64,000 nt of DNA from Triatoma infestans (taxonomy: Eukaryota; Arthropoda; Insecta; Hemiptera; Reduviidae), in contig JAAEAF010000611.1 in NCBI GenBank assembly GCA_011037195.1, positions 62,001 through 126,000 on the forward strand, given 5' to 3'. Positions 11,527 through 24,159 of this stretch are shown here, piece after piece (position 1 is the first letter of the stretch; every line of letters begins with the position of its first letter). Made by a program: the position numbers and the translations under genes. The notes below the pieces were generated by a model. That model ran no database searches and had not been told where the DNA came from. It saw only the letters and a list, made by a program, of their open reading frames with translations.

Positions 11527-13726
11527 GTTGGCTTTTTTAGTAGTATGCTTTGTTTTTGAAAAAGTAGCAGCTTGGTTGTCCAATAATAAACGATTTTATA
11601 AAGACGAAATATATTCATATCCAGAAAATGATTATGAATCATTTGAATTTACTGATGATGATAGTCATAACAATAATAATGTAAGAAAAAGAAATGAAAG
11701 GGAATCTGATTTTTATGATATTGATGAAAATATATATGATTCATCAAATGATATGTATCCAAGTCTTAATTTATTCTCATGGTGGTCATCGAAGAATAAA
11801 GGCATAAATCGAAATAATAATAAAAAGAATAATAATAATAATGATGATATTAATGATAATAAATTGAAAAAAGAATTTATTAAAAATATATTGGAAAATG
11901 GCATTTTTGATGATATGTCCAACGAAACAACTTCATTAAAGATGAAAACCGATCCAATTGGATTATCCAATTTCCTGTATACTACCTATCCATCAAGGGT
12001 AAATTTACAACTTAATTTTATTGAACGTTCAACAAAACGATATAATTTTCTACATCAACCATCAACCACAATGCCACCAATGACTATAATCAATTATTTG
12101 AAGAATCCAATCAAAAATGATTTTGACAAAACTGATGCGATGATTGAATTGAATTCACAAATGAAAGATACTACAGAAAATGTAACCGAAACTATTAGTT
12201 CATATTATAAAGAAAAAATTACTGAAGGACACGTAGAAAATGGTACAAGTATTTATGCATCATTATTACACAATGGTACCAATACTGATGCATCATTATT
12301 ACACAATGGTACCAGTACTGATGCATCATTATTACACAATGGTACCAGTACTGATGCATCATTATTACTCAATGATTTAAAAGGTTTCACATCATGTAAT
12401 AGTAAAGCTGATGAGGTTAAAAAAGAAATATCGGCAACAAAATCGTATTCAATATGTAAAAATACACTTTACAGACAAGAAACTGCTAACACAATATTTT
12501 CTTCGTTGAAACCAACATTTCGAACATGTCTACCAAAAAAAGAAAAAATACATGGTTTTCCCAGTTTTAGTAGAATAAAAGAAGCTAAAATCAAACATAA
12601 TGCACCGATTACTAATAAAAATCGATCATCCAACAATAGTACTCAGATAACGGGATCCACTTCTTCTTCTTGTTCTTGTTCTACCACTGCATTGGATAAT
12701 ATTTATACAGAGAATATGTCAGCAACCAAACAAACGTTTACTACAAGATACCATACTCCTGGACATGTCTTACCGCCAACATCTGGTATAATAAAACAAG
12801 CATTAATGAATATTTCTAGACAATTTAATCTATATAAAGGAATGACAATACCTTTTCCACAAACTGCAGACGGTGGAATATTGAAGATAATGACAAGTAC
12901 ACCAATACCAATGCACTCTGAAACATTTTTTACTCCCATCCCATCAATACCACAGTCAACAGTTTCAGCATTCGTAAATGAAAATCGTAAAAATGTCACA
13001 AAAGAAGAAGATCCATTTTCCTTTTTAAAACCTATACCAACGTTAAAAACAGATATAATACAGAAAACAAGGAAAGGAAATAATGAAATTGGTGACCAAC
13101 ATGCGAACGCCAAGAATGGTAATAAAAAAGAAGAAATAAATACACCAAAATCACATAAATATAATATATATTTAAAGAATAACAGCAATAATTCTGATGT
13201 CAGTAATGGTACAGAACCGAAATTTGTATTACCAGAATATCTGAGCGGTTTATATAGGTCAGATAATAATAATAATAGAAGAAAACGAACCTCCAAAAAT
13301 GCTATAACAAATATTAGTAATAATGATCTAATAAAAATGATTAAAAACAATTTCCCAACAAGTCATATAGACATTAGAAAATTAATTGGCAGGCAATGTG
13401 AAAATTCTGGTGAAACGACTGAAGATTTTCTATCAAAATTTAAAAATTTACAAAATGATTTAGTTGATTTACAAAAAGCCCTAGTGGCTGAAGCGAAAGA
13501 TTTATCATCTGCCGATGATTATACACCAATGATAAACGACAGAAATATGAGCGTACATGTACGAGTGATCGTTGACGTACTTAACGGTACCGATGGAAAT
13601 CATCTAACCTCAGCGAGTGGATCTTCATTGGTCGCTAATCGTTCTATTGAAGATCTAGCAGAATTGAATCATACACTGGCCAAAAGAAGTTGGTTTCTTG
13701 TACCTCCAAGTGATATGGAGAATCAA
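11527..13726 (+). CDS. Large internal exon, Asn/Lys/Ser-rich putative secreted protein
   Basis: The acceptor 'tttcttttttag' precedes 11527 and the donor CAA|GTAAGT ends the exon at 13726. The frame is open for 733 codons after one base of a split codon. It begins LAFLVVCFVFEKVAAWLS, a hydrophobic stretch like the core of a signal peptide, so the preceding exon probably supplies only a short start; the split base could even complete the ATG. The body is low-complexity and hydrophilic (NNNKKNNNNNDD near residue 105) with many N-x-S/T sequons, four units of an 11-residue repeat near residues 244-285, and basic pairs such as NNRRKR. No known domain is recognised. The end joins in phase to 14346. 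Rapidly evolving secreted or extracellular-matrix-like proteins are possible; this is inference from composition only. Confidence 0.8.
12257..12376 (+). repeat. 33-bp in-frame tandem repeat in coding exon
   Basis: Nearly identical 33-base units start at 12257, 12290, 12323 and 12356. Each encodes an 11-residue unit of the form ASLLHNGT-x-TD with one N-glycosylation sequon. The last unit is diverged (LLLND). The high identity between units suggests recent expansion. Confidence 0.9.
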
Positions 13727-14345
13727 GTAAGTATTTTATAAATATTTTTGTTAAAAAAAAACAGATTAGTTTTTATTAATAGTAACCAAAACTAATTTTC
13801 TAACTTATAGAAATCAAAAATGCATTAGAGAAAGTTATTTTGGGATTTGGCAGTCCACACATAATATTAAATTATGATTTATATATATATAACCGAAATT
13901 TGTATGTATATATCTAACTCAAGTAGATAAAGTTTTACTTATTTATCCAATCAGCATCGTTCCTGCTTGCCTGGGTGATTGTGATTATGTCCTTTTTAAA
14001 GCTTGATTTAGAAATTTTCCAGTTTAGAACACTTCACTTCGTAAAGCTATCCAAACTGATGAACCTGATTAACGGTGGCAGGAACATAAGAAATCAATAT
14101 CATATCACCGAATACATAATGAATCAACCATAAAGACTAGATCATGGACTCATCTCCCCTTTTGGGACCCTCTTTCATTTTTTTACCTTTTATTGTGTGA
14201 ATTAGTTTTACAACCAGAAATGTTTAAATGTTTTGTTCCAGAGTGAATAATTGTAGCATAAGTTGCTTATGTTAATTATTAAATGAAAAAATACATAAAT
14301 AAATATAAACAAAATCATTTTTTTTTTTACATTTACAATTTACAG
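13727..14345 (+). other. Intron (phase 0) of the secreted-protein gene
   Basis: It begins GTAAGT and ends 'ttacatttacaatttacag'. Joining GAG AAT CAA with CAA CAT GTG keeps the frame. It contains no recognised repeat. Confidence 0.8.
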
Positions 14346-16598
14346 CAACATGTGATAGAGAAAATAATTCAACATAAAGTTTTGGATGAATTGGAAAAAT
14401 CAGTGTTAAAGAAAACAGATGATGGGAATTTTCTAGAAGGAAACAATGATGATTTAAAGGTAAATTTAAATTTTCCATCATTGTCATTAGAAGATGATAT
14501 AGCTACTACTACTTCTAATCCAATTATTTCAACCGACATTTCACGTTATGATAACCAAAACAATTTATCTAAACAAAAAGGTTCCAAGTTTGTATTAACT
14601 AAAACGCAATTAGTAGATCCTATTGCGAAAAATAATATAGTCAATCCAGTAAATAAAGCAATTTATTCTAAATATCTTACAGGAAAGAAGTATCTGGTGA
14701 TACCATTATCCTATCTTGAAGAACAGAACAAGAAATCAAATAATAATAGCTATAATATACTACAGCCAACTTCTGTATTTTTTAAAATTTTAGGAAATAA
14801 TGCAGAAACCGATAAAGATGAACCAAAAAATTTTATAGCTAAATATTTAAACAAAATTAGTTTAAATAAAAAAACTAAAGCAACAAATAAAGTAAAAAAA
14901 AAACTTTATTTAAACAATCTTAAAAATGAATTCAAAGATTCTAATAATAGACAGGTGGACTTAATAACAGAAAGAAATGGTACTACTAATATCGTTTTAG
15001 GAGAACCAGAGATGATAGAATGTTCACATAATAACAAACACAAGATAGTTATGCCGTATAAAGATGATAACCTAAACAATATAGATTCACGCAGAAAATC
15101 TGATCATTCAGTAACGTTTTTATTAGATGATAATGAATTATTGAAAGATTCATTAAACGCAGATAGTTTAAATCTCAATGATGTGGATAATGGCCATACT
15201 CGACCAGTAATTCAGTGCATAAAATATCCGTTATACAATCTAGGCAGTTATCAATTACGACATGATAATAACGAAAATGAACTACAAAAAGCGAGGAGAG
15301 AATCAAATTGCAGAATTACAAAACCATTTCTATTCTTTACACTGCCCAATAATGAACTCAACGATTTTCATACGGAAAAACCGCCATGTACATCGTACTG
15401 TAAACTGAATATGGCACCATTAGTGAAATACAAGGACAGTAATTACAATTACACAAATAATAAACCGACAAAGACAAAAGCTTCTCCAAATCTGAAAACG
15501 TTTAAAGTAGATTTAAATATAGATGAAGATCCATTTGATAGATTGGATTGGAATTTATTACAAAATAAAAACTCATTGAACGGTCCAAGGCAATACGATC
15601 TGACATCTTCAGATACTCAAGGTGCGATGTTGTTTGCTTCTAAAGTCAATAAAAGGAAAAGAGGAATACAAAATGTAAAAAGTTTTAAAAGAATACCTAG
15701 AGAAAATAATTTAAGAAATGAAGATAATTTCATGAAAATTAAACACAAAATGAATGGAGTTGACAAAGTTCGTGGACGTAGTAGACAAACAGTTCCTCTA
15801 GTCATAAAAAAAATAAATTCTTTTAATAGGAAATTAGATAAAAGCAAGTACTCACCATACAATAAAAAATTGACTGGGTACGATTCTAAATATGGATCAA
15901 AATTAACAAACAATATGGATGAGGATAAAATCCAAATTAGAATGCGCACATCCAATTTAATAGATGATTCCGAATATGACGACCCAGATAGCGGAATTGC
16001 AGAAATGATGAATACAAATCATTCACGATATTATTCCTTACATGGAACTCCTGACAAAACAACTTCTACTCAAAATATTGTAAGAGCAAAACTGAAAGAT
16101 TTTGCTCACAAGCTTCAAGATTCATTCACTGTAAAAGCTAGTACTACTTCAAAATCTACCAGTAAGCATTCAAGAACAACTACAAGTAAGCATTCAGATG
16201 TTAAAAATGAAACCTGTACAACAAAAAATGAGGAATGCTCAGAAAGTGAAGACATCTGTACCGGTATTCCGCCGTCTACATTAAATCCGGCTGGAACCAA
16301 GCAAGCTGAAACAAATAAGACGGCTACACCATCCGAACAAGAGATTGAAGATGCTTGTACAGAATGTATATGCGGTAACCATGTTACAATAACAACAGCA
16401 TGTACTAAAAAAAATGTTCCATGTCCGGGTGGAAATCATAAAAAAGTTCATGAACACACTTCTGTCAAACCAAGAGGGGCACACTGCCATCACCATTTAA
16501 AGAATCATACAACATTACAACACCATAAATTCCATGAGCATAATAAATCAGATTCTGGAAAAAATGGTACAAAAAAGGAATGTATTAAGGAAAAATAG
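14346..16598 (+). CDS. Terminal exon of the Asn-rich putative secreted protein
   Basis: 750 codons to the TAG at 16596-16598, read in phase with the exon ending at 13726. The start is placed at the acceptor 'tttacag'; an upstream in-frame ATG at 14283 lies in the intron tract (its translation is a Phe-rich string) and is unlikely to be used. The sequence is Asn/Lys/Asp-rich through most of its length. Its last ~150 residues differ: Ser/Thr-rich (STTSKSTSKHSRTTTSKH), then a Cys-containing segment (ACTECICGN, NVPCPGGNH), then a His-rich tail (GAHCHHHLKNHTTLQHHKFH). The His/Cys end could bind metal, which is inference. About ten Cys in the tail suggest disulphides, fitting secretion. No family was recognised. 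Confidence 0.8.
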   Translation, partial: QHVIEKIIQHKVLDELEKSVLKKTDDGNFLEGNNDDLKVNLNFPSLSLEDDIATTTSNPIISTDISRYDNQNNLSKQKGSKFVLTKTQLVDPIAKNNIVNPVNKAIYSKYLTGKKYLVIPLSYLEEQNKKSNNNSYNILQPTSVFFKILGNNAETDKDEPKNFIAKYLNKISLNKKTKATNKVKKKLYLNNLKNEFKDSNNRQVDLITERNGTTNIVLGEPEMIECSHNNKHKIVMPYKDDNLNNIDSRRKSDHSVTFLLDDNELLKDSLNADSLNLNDVDNGHTRPVIQCIKYPLYNLGSYQLRHDNNENELQKARRESNCRITKPFLFFTLPNNELNDFHTEKPPCTSYCKLNMAPLVKYKDSNYNYTNNKPTKTKASPNLKTFKVDLNIDEDPFDRLDWNLLQNKNSLNGPRQYDLTSSDTQGAMLFASKVNKRKRGIQNVKSFKRIPRENNLRNEDNFMKIKHKMNGVDKVRGRSRQTVPLVIKKINSFNRKLDKSKYSPYNKKLTGYDSKYGSKLTNNMDEDKIQIRMRTSNLIDDSEYDDPDSGIAEMMNTNHSRYYSLHGTPDKTTSTQNIVRAKLKDFAHKLQDSFTVKASTTSKSTSKHSRTTTSKHSDVKNETCTTKNEECSESEDICTGIPPSTLNPAGTKQAETNKTATPSEQEIEDACTECICGNHVTITTACTKKNVPCPGGNHKKVHEHTSVKPRGAHCHHHLKNHTTLQHHKFHEHNKSDSGKNGTKKECIKEK

Positions 16599-17930
16599 AA
16601 ATTAAAAAACGAGCAGCTAAACTTTGAGGACCAAAAATTTTCTAACGAAGATTTTTAGGTTTCAGCTAGCACATTTAAAATTATATTTTCTTCCTTTTGT
16701 GACAAAACAACGGAATGAAAAAAAAAACTGCACTTAATTCTAACGCACTACATCCAAAAGACCTTTGCCAAAGAACCAACCAATTCGTTATTTATCACAG
16801 CAAGATTTATGTTTACAGTTAACCAGATATTTCCTTAATGATCAACAATAGAACTATGTAAACTCCCAGGCACTTCCTCAAAGAAATTACATCCTGTGTT
16901 TTATTTAAATAATAAACTAAATAAAATATAATGCTTTTAAATGAAAATAATTTGTTAAATGTTTTTGCTGGAATATCAAGCGTTTAAAATACTGCAAATT
17001 ATGTCAATATCGAACGATGTAAATGAATAGCTACAAAAGGAAATAATTTAAATCAAAAGGTGTAATAGTTTTGTTAAAAAGATTAGATAAAAAACATATT
17101 CGAGGAAGTGAATCAAGAGAAACTAATATTGTATTCATAACCAATACTGCATTCGATATTAGGAGTTATACAAAATAATTATCATTTATTTAAATACTTT
17201 TCTAAAAATTCTATGATATGCTTTTAAATTTATGCTATTTAAACTACCAGTTTATGTCTTCAATAAGATTGTAATGACACTATGACAGAGTAAATACATG
17301 TTTCTCCAAATATTTTTAACAAACTGTGATTCAAAAAGATCACTGTTACAAAAAAAAATAAATAGTTCCTCTTACTAGGAGTAAGAGAAAGTAAAAATTA
17401 CAACCTAAGCTTCCAAAGTGAATAATCTGACTTCACATATATAGGTTAGACTTTAGCTTATTTATCAATTCTGCTGTAGCAGTCAGTCGCTCCATTCGCG
17501 CTTAAAACAATCAATTCAGGAATATTTCATCATAATATGCATTAAGTTAATGTTTTTATTGTGTAGATTGTAAATGCAAATAAATGGGTAAAAACATATA
17601 TGACCCACCTTTTTAATAATAACTTCAATGATGAACAAACATAATTTATTGGGACCAATATCATGGTAGATTTTCTAATATAAACTTATTTCTAAATAGT
17701 CTGAAGCAAAATTATGTATTTATAGTAAAAAAAAGCCAATGAGCACCAACCACGTTCTGCCTAAGGACGATTTTGTTAGAAGATTTAACATCGCCGATGT
17801 TTCGCTAAATAAAGGATAAAATACCAAGAATATTTCAGTTAAATTTTCCAGAATCCTACTGTCAGCTTTATTTGCACGTTTCTGTTAAACAAGCAAAATT
17901 GCATCATGATTCTATGATTCATCATTTTTT
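16599..17930 (+). other. 3' UTR candidate and AT-rich intergenic DNA
   Basis: Tandem AATAAA-like signals occur at about 16908-16925 ('aataaactaaataaaatata'), a plausible poly(A) site for the gene ending at 16598. An isolated family A 3' end ('actaggagtaagagaaagta') lies at about 17374-17394. Nothing else is recognised. Confidence 0.5.
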
Positions 17931-18130
17931 TTTTTTAAGGGGGATATGCATTGCGACCTGAGAGATCTGAAGTGCCTCCCCAGAGTCTTCTCAGCGCACT
18001 ACCCGGCTCCGAGTAGTATTGTCTAGCTACGACAACACTGCCCATCACCGGACAGTGAGCTGTAGAGGCTCCAAGGAACAGAAAATTTAATCTAGGGGCA
18101 GCATGTTGGATTCGAACCCTTGAAAAAAAT
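17930..18130. repeat. Interspersed repeat fragment with a B-box-like motif
   Basis: This segment is more GC-balanced than its surroundings. It includes 'actgcccatcaccggacagt' and 'gagctgtagaggctcc', which recur in diverged form near 53675-53710. On the minus strand it contains GGTTCGAATCC (18108-18118), which fits a tRNA B box, but no matching A box was seen at the right distance. It could be part of a SINE or another dispersed repeat. Confidence 0.4.
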
Positions 18131-18342
18131 ACCTAATTCAGTATATTCAATTTAAAGTTTTTAATTTAATTTGTTCTTGGACGTCCGGTCCAAAGATTTA
18201 ACGTTATACATCCCAGAAATTTATATGTTTTTACACATAATCATAATATTACAAAAAAAATTACTAATATTATTATATGAATTTTATTTTTTCTGCAATT
18301 TGTAAAATTAGTTACTAATTAATTACATTATTAAAATTAAAA

Positions 18343-19278
18343 AATCTGGTGTGAAACACTCACACAACTTTCTCTTACTCCAGTTCTCAAAATTATAATT
18401 GACAAATTTTATAGTTTGTGCTCCAAATTTAATGAAATTCGTCGAAAACTAAAAAACTGTTCAGTAAAAGACCACTTCTGGTTTACTAATTTTCTTGAAA
18501 TTCGGAATTTTAGCCATCTATTTATTCCTAATTAATTTTGTTTTGATGATAGAATTGTATAATCAACTATGAAAGCACTTTAGATGAAAACTTTACTCCA
18601 CCCCTCCCCTAAATGTGCCCTTTAATGAATTTTCCCAGAGAAATGTTTTAAATAAAAGATGTAGATCTTTGCATGTTTAGTTTATATACAAAGTTTCAAG
18701 AAAATCGTCGGAGCCATTTTTGAGAAAATCGCGAGAAAGTGAAAAAAATCATTTAGTAAAGTTTCAAAATAAGCTTTTTTCAACTCGGAATTTCAACACA
18801 TATTTAATTCTAATTAACTTCTTTAGATGACAGAATTGTCTAATAAACTGAAATAATACTTTAGCCCCCCCCCCCCCATAACTGCCCTTAAATGAATTTT
18901 TACAGAGAAATGTTTCAAATAAAAGTTGTAGCTCTTTGTATGTGTAGTTTATATACCAAGTTTGAAGGAAATCGTCGGAGCCATTTTTGAGAAAAACGCA
19001 AAAAAGTAAAAAAAAACATCTAGTAAAGTGGTACTTCCGGTTGAGGAATTTTGACAGATAACGTACATGGTGATACCTAAACGGAATATCAAGTTTCAAC
19101 TTTCTACAGCTTTTCGTTTTTGAGCTATGCTGTTCACATACACACACATTGAGACCATTTGCTAAAAACCACTTTTTTGGACTCAGGGGTCCTCAAAACG
19201 GATATTTCCGGTGGAAACTCGATATCGAAAATTTGACACAATTACAATACTTTCTCTTACTAGGAGTAAGAGAAAGTA
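18343..19278 (+). repeat. Family A repeat, fullest plus-strand copy
   Basis: The 5' end is 'atctggtgtgaaacactcac', which includes the small inverted repeat GTGTGA/TCACAC, followed by 'ctttctcttactcc'. The 3' end is a perfect palindrome, CTTTCTCTTAC-tagga-GTAAGAGAAAG, at about 19250-19276. The body contains two tandem-like blocks, each with 'atgtttcaaataaaag' and 'gtttatataccaag...cgtcggagccatttttgag' type phrases. A 127-codon minus frame inside is not protein-like. It is presumably a non-autonomous mobile element of about 940 bp; the class is unknown. Confidence 0.8.
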
Positions 19279-19282
19279 AAAG

Positions 19283-22200
19283 TAGTCTCTGAATCAACAA
19301 AAAAAAAAAAATTATAATTGATGTTATAATAAAAATTAATTATGGCAAGGTTTTATATAATATGTGATATTTTATCAGTCGTAGCATGCATATTTCTTTT
19401 ATTCCTAGCCGGTTTTGGATTTTCATCCATTGTCCGAGTAAATTTATCAAGTTCGTGTAAAGAGTTCATTTCAACGCGATGTTTCTGTTACATTCTTCAT
19501 GGCTTGCTGATAATGTTTCAGATAATATATTACCATTTATACGTCGCAATTGTAGAGTTCTTTTCTTTTTCATAGAAATCGATTATTACGCATTTTTCAG
19601 GGCTAAAATTTTAAGCTTAAGTTGTCATAAAATGAACTTCATTTTGTAGAATGATAATTAGTTTTAACAGTTCATTTACAAGGAAATTCGTTTTCTTTTT
19701 CTGATTGCGTGAAAGGGTTTAAATCATATTCGATTCTCTCCATTATTGTCCCTTGTAGCATCAATTGATTAATTGGATCCACCGTTAGAGAGAGGGTCTA
19801 AAAGTCATGATGACAAAAAAAAAATTGCTTTTTTTTAAGAGAAAAATTCTTTAATAATTACAACGTTATCACACATTTAAGTGTTTTTGCTTCCACTACA
19901 TTTATAAAATAAATTAACGTTTTTTTCTCTTTTCGTCTTAATTGTCTACAATGAACAAATAAAATCTAAAATAATAATAATAGTAATAATAAAAAAAATG
20001 TACACAATAATAAATAATGTACATAAAAAGAGTTTTACATTTATACCAATTTTTTTTTTTGAGAATTGCAGTGGATTTTATGAGTATTTTTTTGCTTTTA
20101 ATTTTTTTTGTACAAATATATAAGTGAACGATTCTTTTTGGTTGTTTTAAGGTATATATTATTTTACTCTAACAATAATAAAACATCAAACTTTACTTTA
20201 TGCATATTTTTTGTTTGTTCGTTTTTTTTTATTAAATATTATTTATTATAAGAAAGAGACACAAAGTTGATTTTATTATCTATTTAATTAAACTTTACAT
20301 AAAAAACAATATCACTAGAAAATTAATGCAATAATAAAAAATTAAAATGTAAACGATTTTTTATGTCGAACTCTGCCGTCAATTGTAATAGTTCGAAGAT
20401 TTGCTAGTTAATTAATAGTAGCTGAGTTCATCCTAATAGTTGTAATGAAGTGGCAAACTATTGCTTCAACAAAGGTAGTTTACCCTCCAACTAATCTTGG
20501 AGAAAAATGACGTTAACATGAGCAGAGCAAAGCTTGTTTACTTACAAGGTTTTTGTTTTTTTAAATGATTATTCAAATTATTATTCAAAGTTTAAAGTTT
20601 TTCGAGGTCAGCTAATAAAGTCAAGTTTGCGTTTGTATATTCAGTTTCACCATGTTATATTTAATTATTGTTACTTCTTTTTTTTTAAAACCAAATTTGT
20701 ATCCTTTACTTTTGTAGTTCTAAATAACCTGTATAACCTTTCTCATAGAGGAAAACGGACTAGTCATAGCGAATTTCAGCGTCCCTGAAAGAATCCTCAG
20801 TCTAACAATACAAAATAATATTTTCACTGTCACCCCAATCTTCCCTCATTACATGAGGGCTCGCTAGAGGTAGTTGATGTGTGCAACTGCATGGGTATAG
20901 CCAGATCGTAGGCACACTTTTAGACAATGAAAACAGTTAGGTCATAAAGGGTGACGTGATCTTTTAGAATGAAAAGATTAGAGTCTTGTAGCACTCTCTC
21001 CATTAATTTATATCTAATAGAAAACCTGTAATAATGAAATGACGAGTTAACACCTAGGATGAAGAGAGTTGACTTCAACTTGATTGCCTTACCTGACAAT
21101 GGATGAGAATCTGAAACCAGTCTTTTACCATCAGAAAGAAGCTAAAATCCTTAGATTTTATCTAATACTATGGACCCCAATCAATATTCGATATTTCACG
21201 ATTAATGGCAATAACTAATTGGTTTCTAACCTTAGAACCTTACTAATAATTTTTGCTACAGTCCCACAAAAATGAGCTCCAGTGAAAATCTGAAGGGAGC
21301 TTCTTCTGATATGATTTAATGTAGTCGTCCACAACTTTAACTTAAACATTAAATTGCGACTTACTTGGTATGTTTTTAAACTAAAGTTAACAACGCTTGC
21401 CAAATAATGTCTTTAAAAATTAATTACAATTGATAGTTAATAGAAATTCATAAATTGTAACTCTATAACTGATCCCCAATCTAAAGAGAAAATTAAATCA
21501 ACAATTTATTGTTGATGAAAGAAGTGCCAATCTCTAATCAACTCATCATCCTTTCCAGTGACAACTGTTCATCAAATCAACGTCCTGACACAATTTAGAT
21601 CTCACGCAACATATTGAACCATTGCAATCGACGGTAGCGTTCGATATAATAATCTATTACAAAAAAAAAAAAATACGAAGATATAGTTCATTTTATAATA
21701 TTTAGTTTAAATACTATGGGCACATTTATAATATATGTTTTTTATAAAAATAATGTTTACAATAATTACAATTAACTTATCCATCATTTTTTTCTTTTTT
21801 AATTATTCTTCAGCAATTAAAAAATATTGAACAAATTACAAATATTTTTTCTTTTTGGTCAATTAAGCTACTTTACATTTATACAATCTTTTTTTTTTAA
21901 TTATCAGAATTTTAAAAAATGAAATCATGGAAGCCATAATCCTTTTTTTTGTTGCCAAAATGTTTTGTAATGTGCAAGAGTGGCTCCAAACATCTGAACT
22001 GGTTGAGTCCTACAGTATTATCTGAGATCCGTTCACCATTAATGATTCGCATTTTTAACCAATGCTAACCGGGTTTCAAATGTTCATCCATCGTCGGCGG
22101 TTATCAGCGATTTCACAGTTTTCAATACTCGTGATGATGGATGAATATCTCGGTACCAGTCAGCAAAAGCAGAAAAAAAATAGGAGAATATATTAAGGAT

Positions 22201-24150
22201 ACAAATAGATCACTGTCTTTTTTCAGTTGTATTTGGAAAAATAATATCAATAAAAAATAAAAAAATCAGATTATTCGCAAAATAGGGAAAACATTAAAAA
22301 TGTTTTATGGGATTTTAGTGATAAAAGAATTGGCCGACTAAATAAAGCAGAATATCATGCTCACGTATCTTCCATGAGAAATATCTTGTATCACAATTGG
22401 GTTCCAATTAGGTATAGAAATATCATCTACCATATCATTTCGTACAAACACTCTCAACTGATAATAATTTAATGATATATAAAATCGTAGATTCCCAAAT
22501 ATTAATTGATAATTTTTGTTATTATTATTAATTATTAATTATTAAACATATGATTAAAATGTGTCGAGTATCCGTTACATTTACACTTTTCATCGAATCA
22601 CCCTCTCATAAAACATTTTCAATGTTAAAAGTTAAAAACTTGTACTTTGAAAGTTTGGAGGGTTGGGACAAGAATTAAAGATCTGTATCCGGGCAAAATT
22701 TTTAATGGAATGTTAGGTAAGAGATAACTGTAAGTGATTCCAGTGTATAGACATTATCGCTGAACTACTGCCACTGAGTAAGTAGATGGATCCCCATAAC
22801 ATTAAACTAATAAACATCTGTATTTCTATTTCAAGGAACGTATAAATTTATTCCTTGCTAGCCCCATACAACGATGGCCTAACAAACCAGCGTTTATGGA
22901 AAGGAAGGGACCATAACAGCCATAAGATGGAAAGATATTTAACTACTCCCTTAAAATCAAACAAAAGAAAAAAAAAAAACCTAAATTTCGATTGGAAAGT
23001 TTTTCGAAACCCCTGCTTTTCAATAGTCCCATACCAAGCAAGCAGATCATATATTCCTGGAGGTATAGAAACATTGGTTTGAACATTCAACCACTTAAAG
23101 GAGTAAAATAAACGTGTTTGCTAAAAATAAACAAGTAAAAATCTGGGCTATGTGATTTCCAACCTTCCACACGAGCTTGCATTTTTATTTATGAATACGC
23201 TAATCAGTTCGTATTAAAACCCGTGCACACTATCACTCAGGATCCAAGGAACCAAACCAAAAAGGAAAGAGCAAACTCATGCAGCATCTCTACACTATTT
23301 CAAAAGAATCTAGGGGATTTAACCTTCCTAGCTCAAACTTTAGCTGCAGTTCAACACCCCCAAACTTCTTGCGTTCAAGTTTTTAAAGCTCCCACATATT
23401 CCCAGTTATTATAACCAATTTATACAACTGAAAAATTATTTAAAAAAAAGTTTAATTTTTTTCTTTTATTCATTTTTATATTTGGAGCAACACTCTGTTT
23501 TGTCCAAATAGCTATATATTCCAGAGAAGCCTTATTTAATTTTTTAAAATTTCTGAAGGAGGGCAAAAATCCATTATTATACTAATATCTCATGAAAAAT
23601 ATTACAGAAACTATTTATGTGAATAAATAAATTAAAAATTAAAAAAAAAAAATAAATTAAAAACTCTAAAAAGTTATTATTTAACACTTATGGAAAATTT
23701 AAATTCTAAAATCCAATTTAAAAATTGTAAATAAATAAAAAAGATATGTTCTTTAATTATTTATTTTATAATATTTTTGTAGCAAAAATTGATAAAAAAT
23801 TTCAACTATTGATATTTTTTTTTGTTTTTTGAAAAGAAAAAACAGTAATTCTTCTTTAATATAGTGCAAATTATATAGCTATCTTTTTATATATAATAAT
23901 TTATATATACATAAAAATTAATAATTATCTTTGGGCCTAATTTTTTTTTCATATATATAAATCAACGTTATATATATATATATTATAATAGTATTTATTA
24001 TAAATTATAAAATAATTAAAAAATGTTTAATAAAATATTTTTGATGTACCAAAATAAAACAATTTTTTTTTTTTGTTGGGTTTAATTTTCATTGTAAATG
24101 GCAAAAAGGAAATAAATTTCATATTACGAAACGAAAACTATTGAATGTTG
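19283..24150. other. Long AT-rich non-coding region
   Basis: No exon with both splice signals and protein-like composition was found. Poly-A/T runs and TA-rich stretches dominate. A 77-codon frame at 19342-19575 encodes two hydrophobic stretches but lacks any further support. The region separates the convergent secreted-protein gene and the ADAM10 gene. Confidence 0.4.
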
Positions 24151-24159
24151 GTTGAATTC

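Noticed and set aside
12703..13350. 215-codon open frame on the minus strand
   Set aside because: It lies fully antisense to the secreted-protein exon. Its Leu/Ile/Phe-rich composition is the expected mirror of Asn/Lys-rich codons.
14283..14345. ATG at 14283 as the start of a separate 771-codon gene
   Set aside because: The first 21 codons are the intron's polypyrimidine and AT tract. The acceptor at 14344-14345 joins in phase to the previous exon.
18108..18118. B-box-like GGTTCGAATCC on the minus strand as a tRNA or SINE promoter
   Set aside because: No A box at the right spacing and no cloverleaf could be drawn; kept only as part of a dispersed repeat.
18764..19147. 127-codon minus-strand open frame
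   Set aside because: It lies inside a family A repeat and has no domain. Other copies of the repeat break the frame.
19342..19575. 77-codon frame with two hydrophobic stretches
   Set aside because: AT-rich T-runs give Phe/Ile/Leu by chance, and no splice, promoter or homology support was seen.
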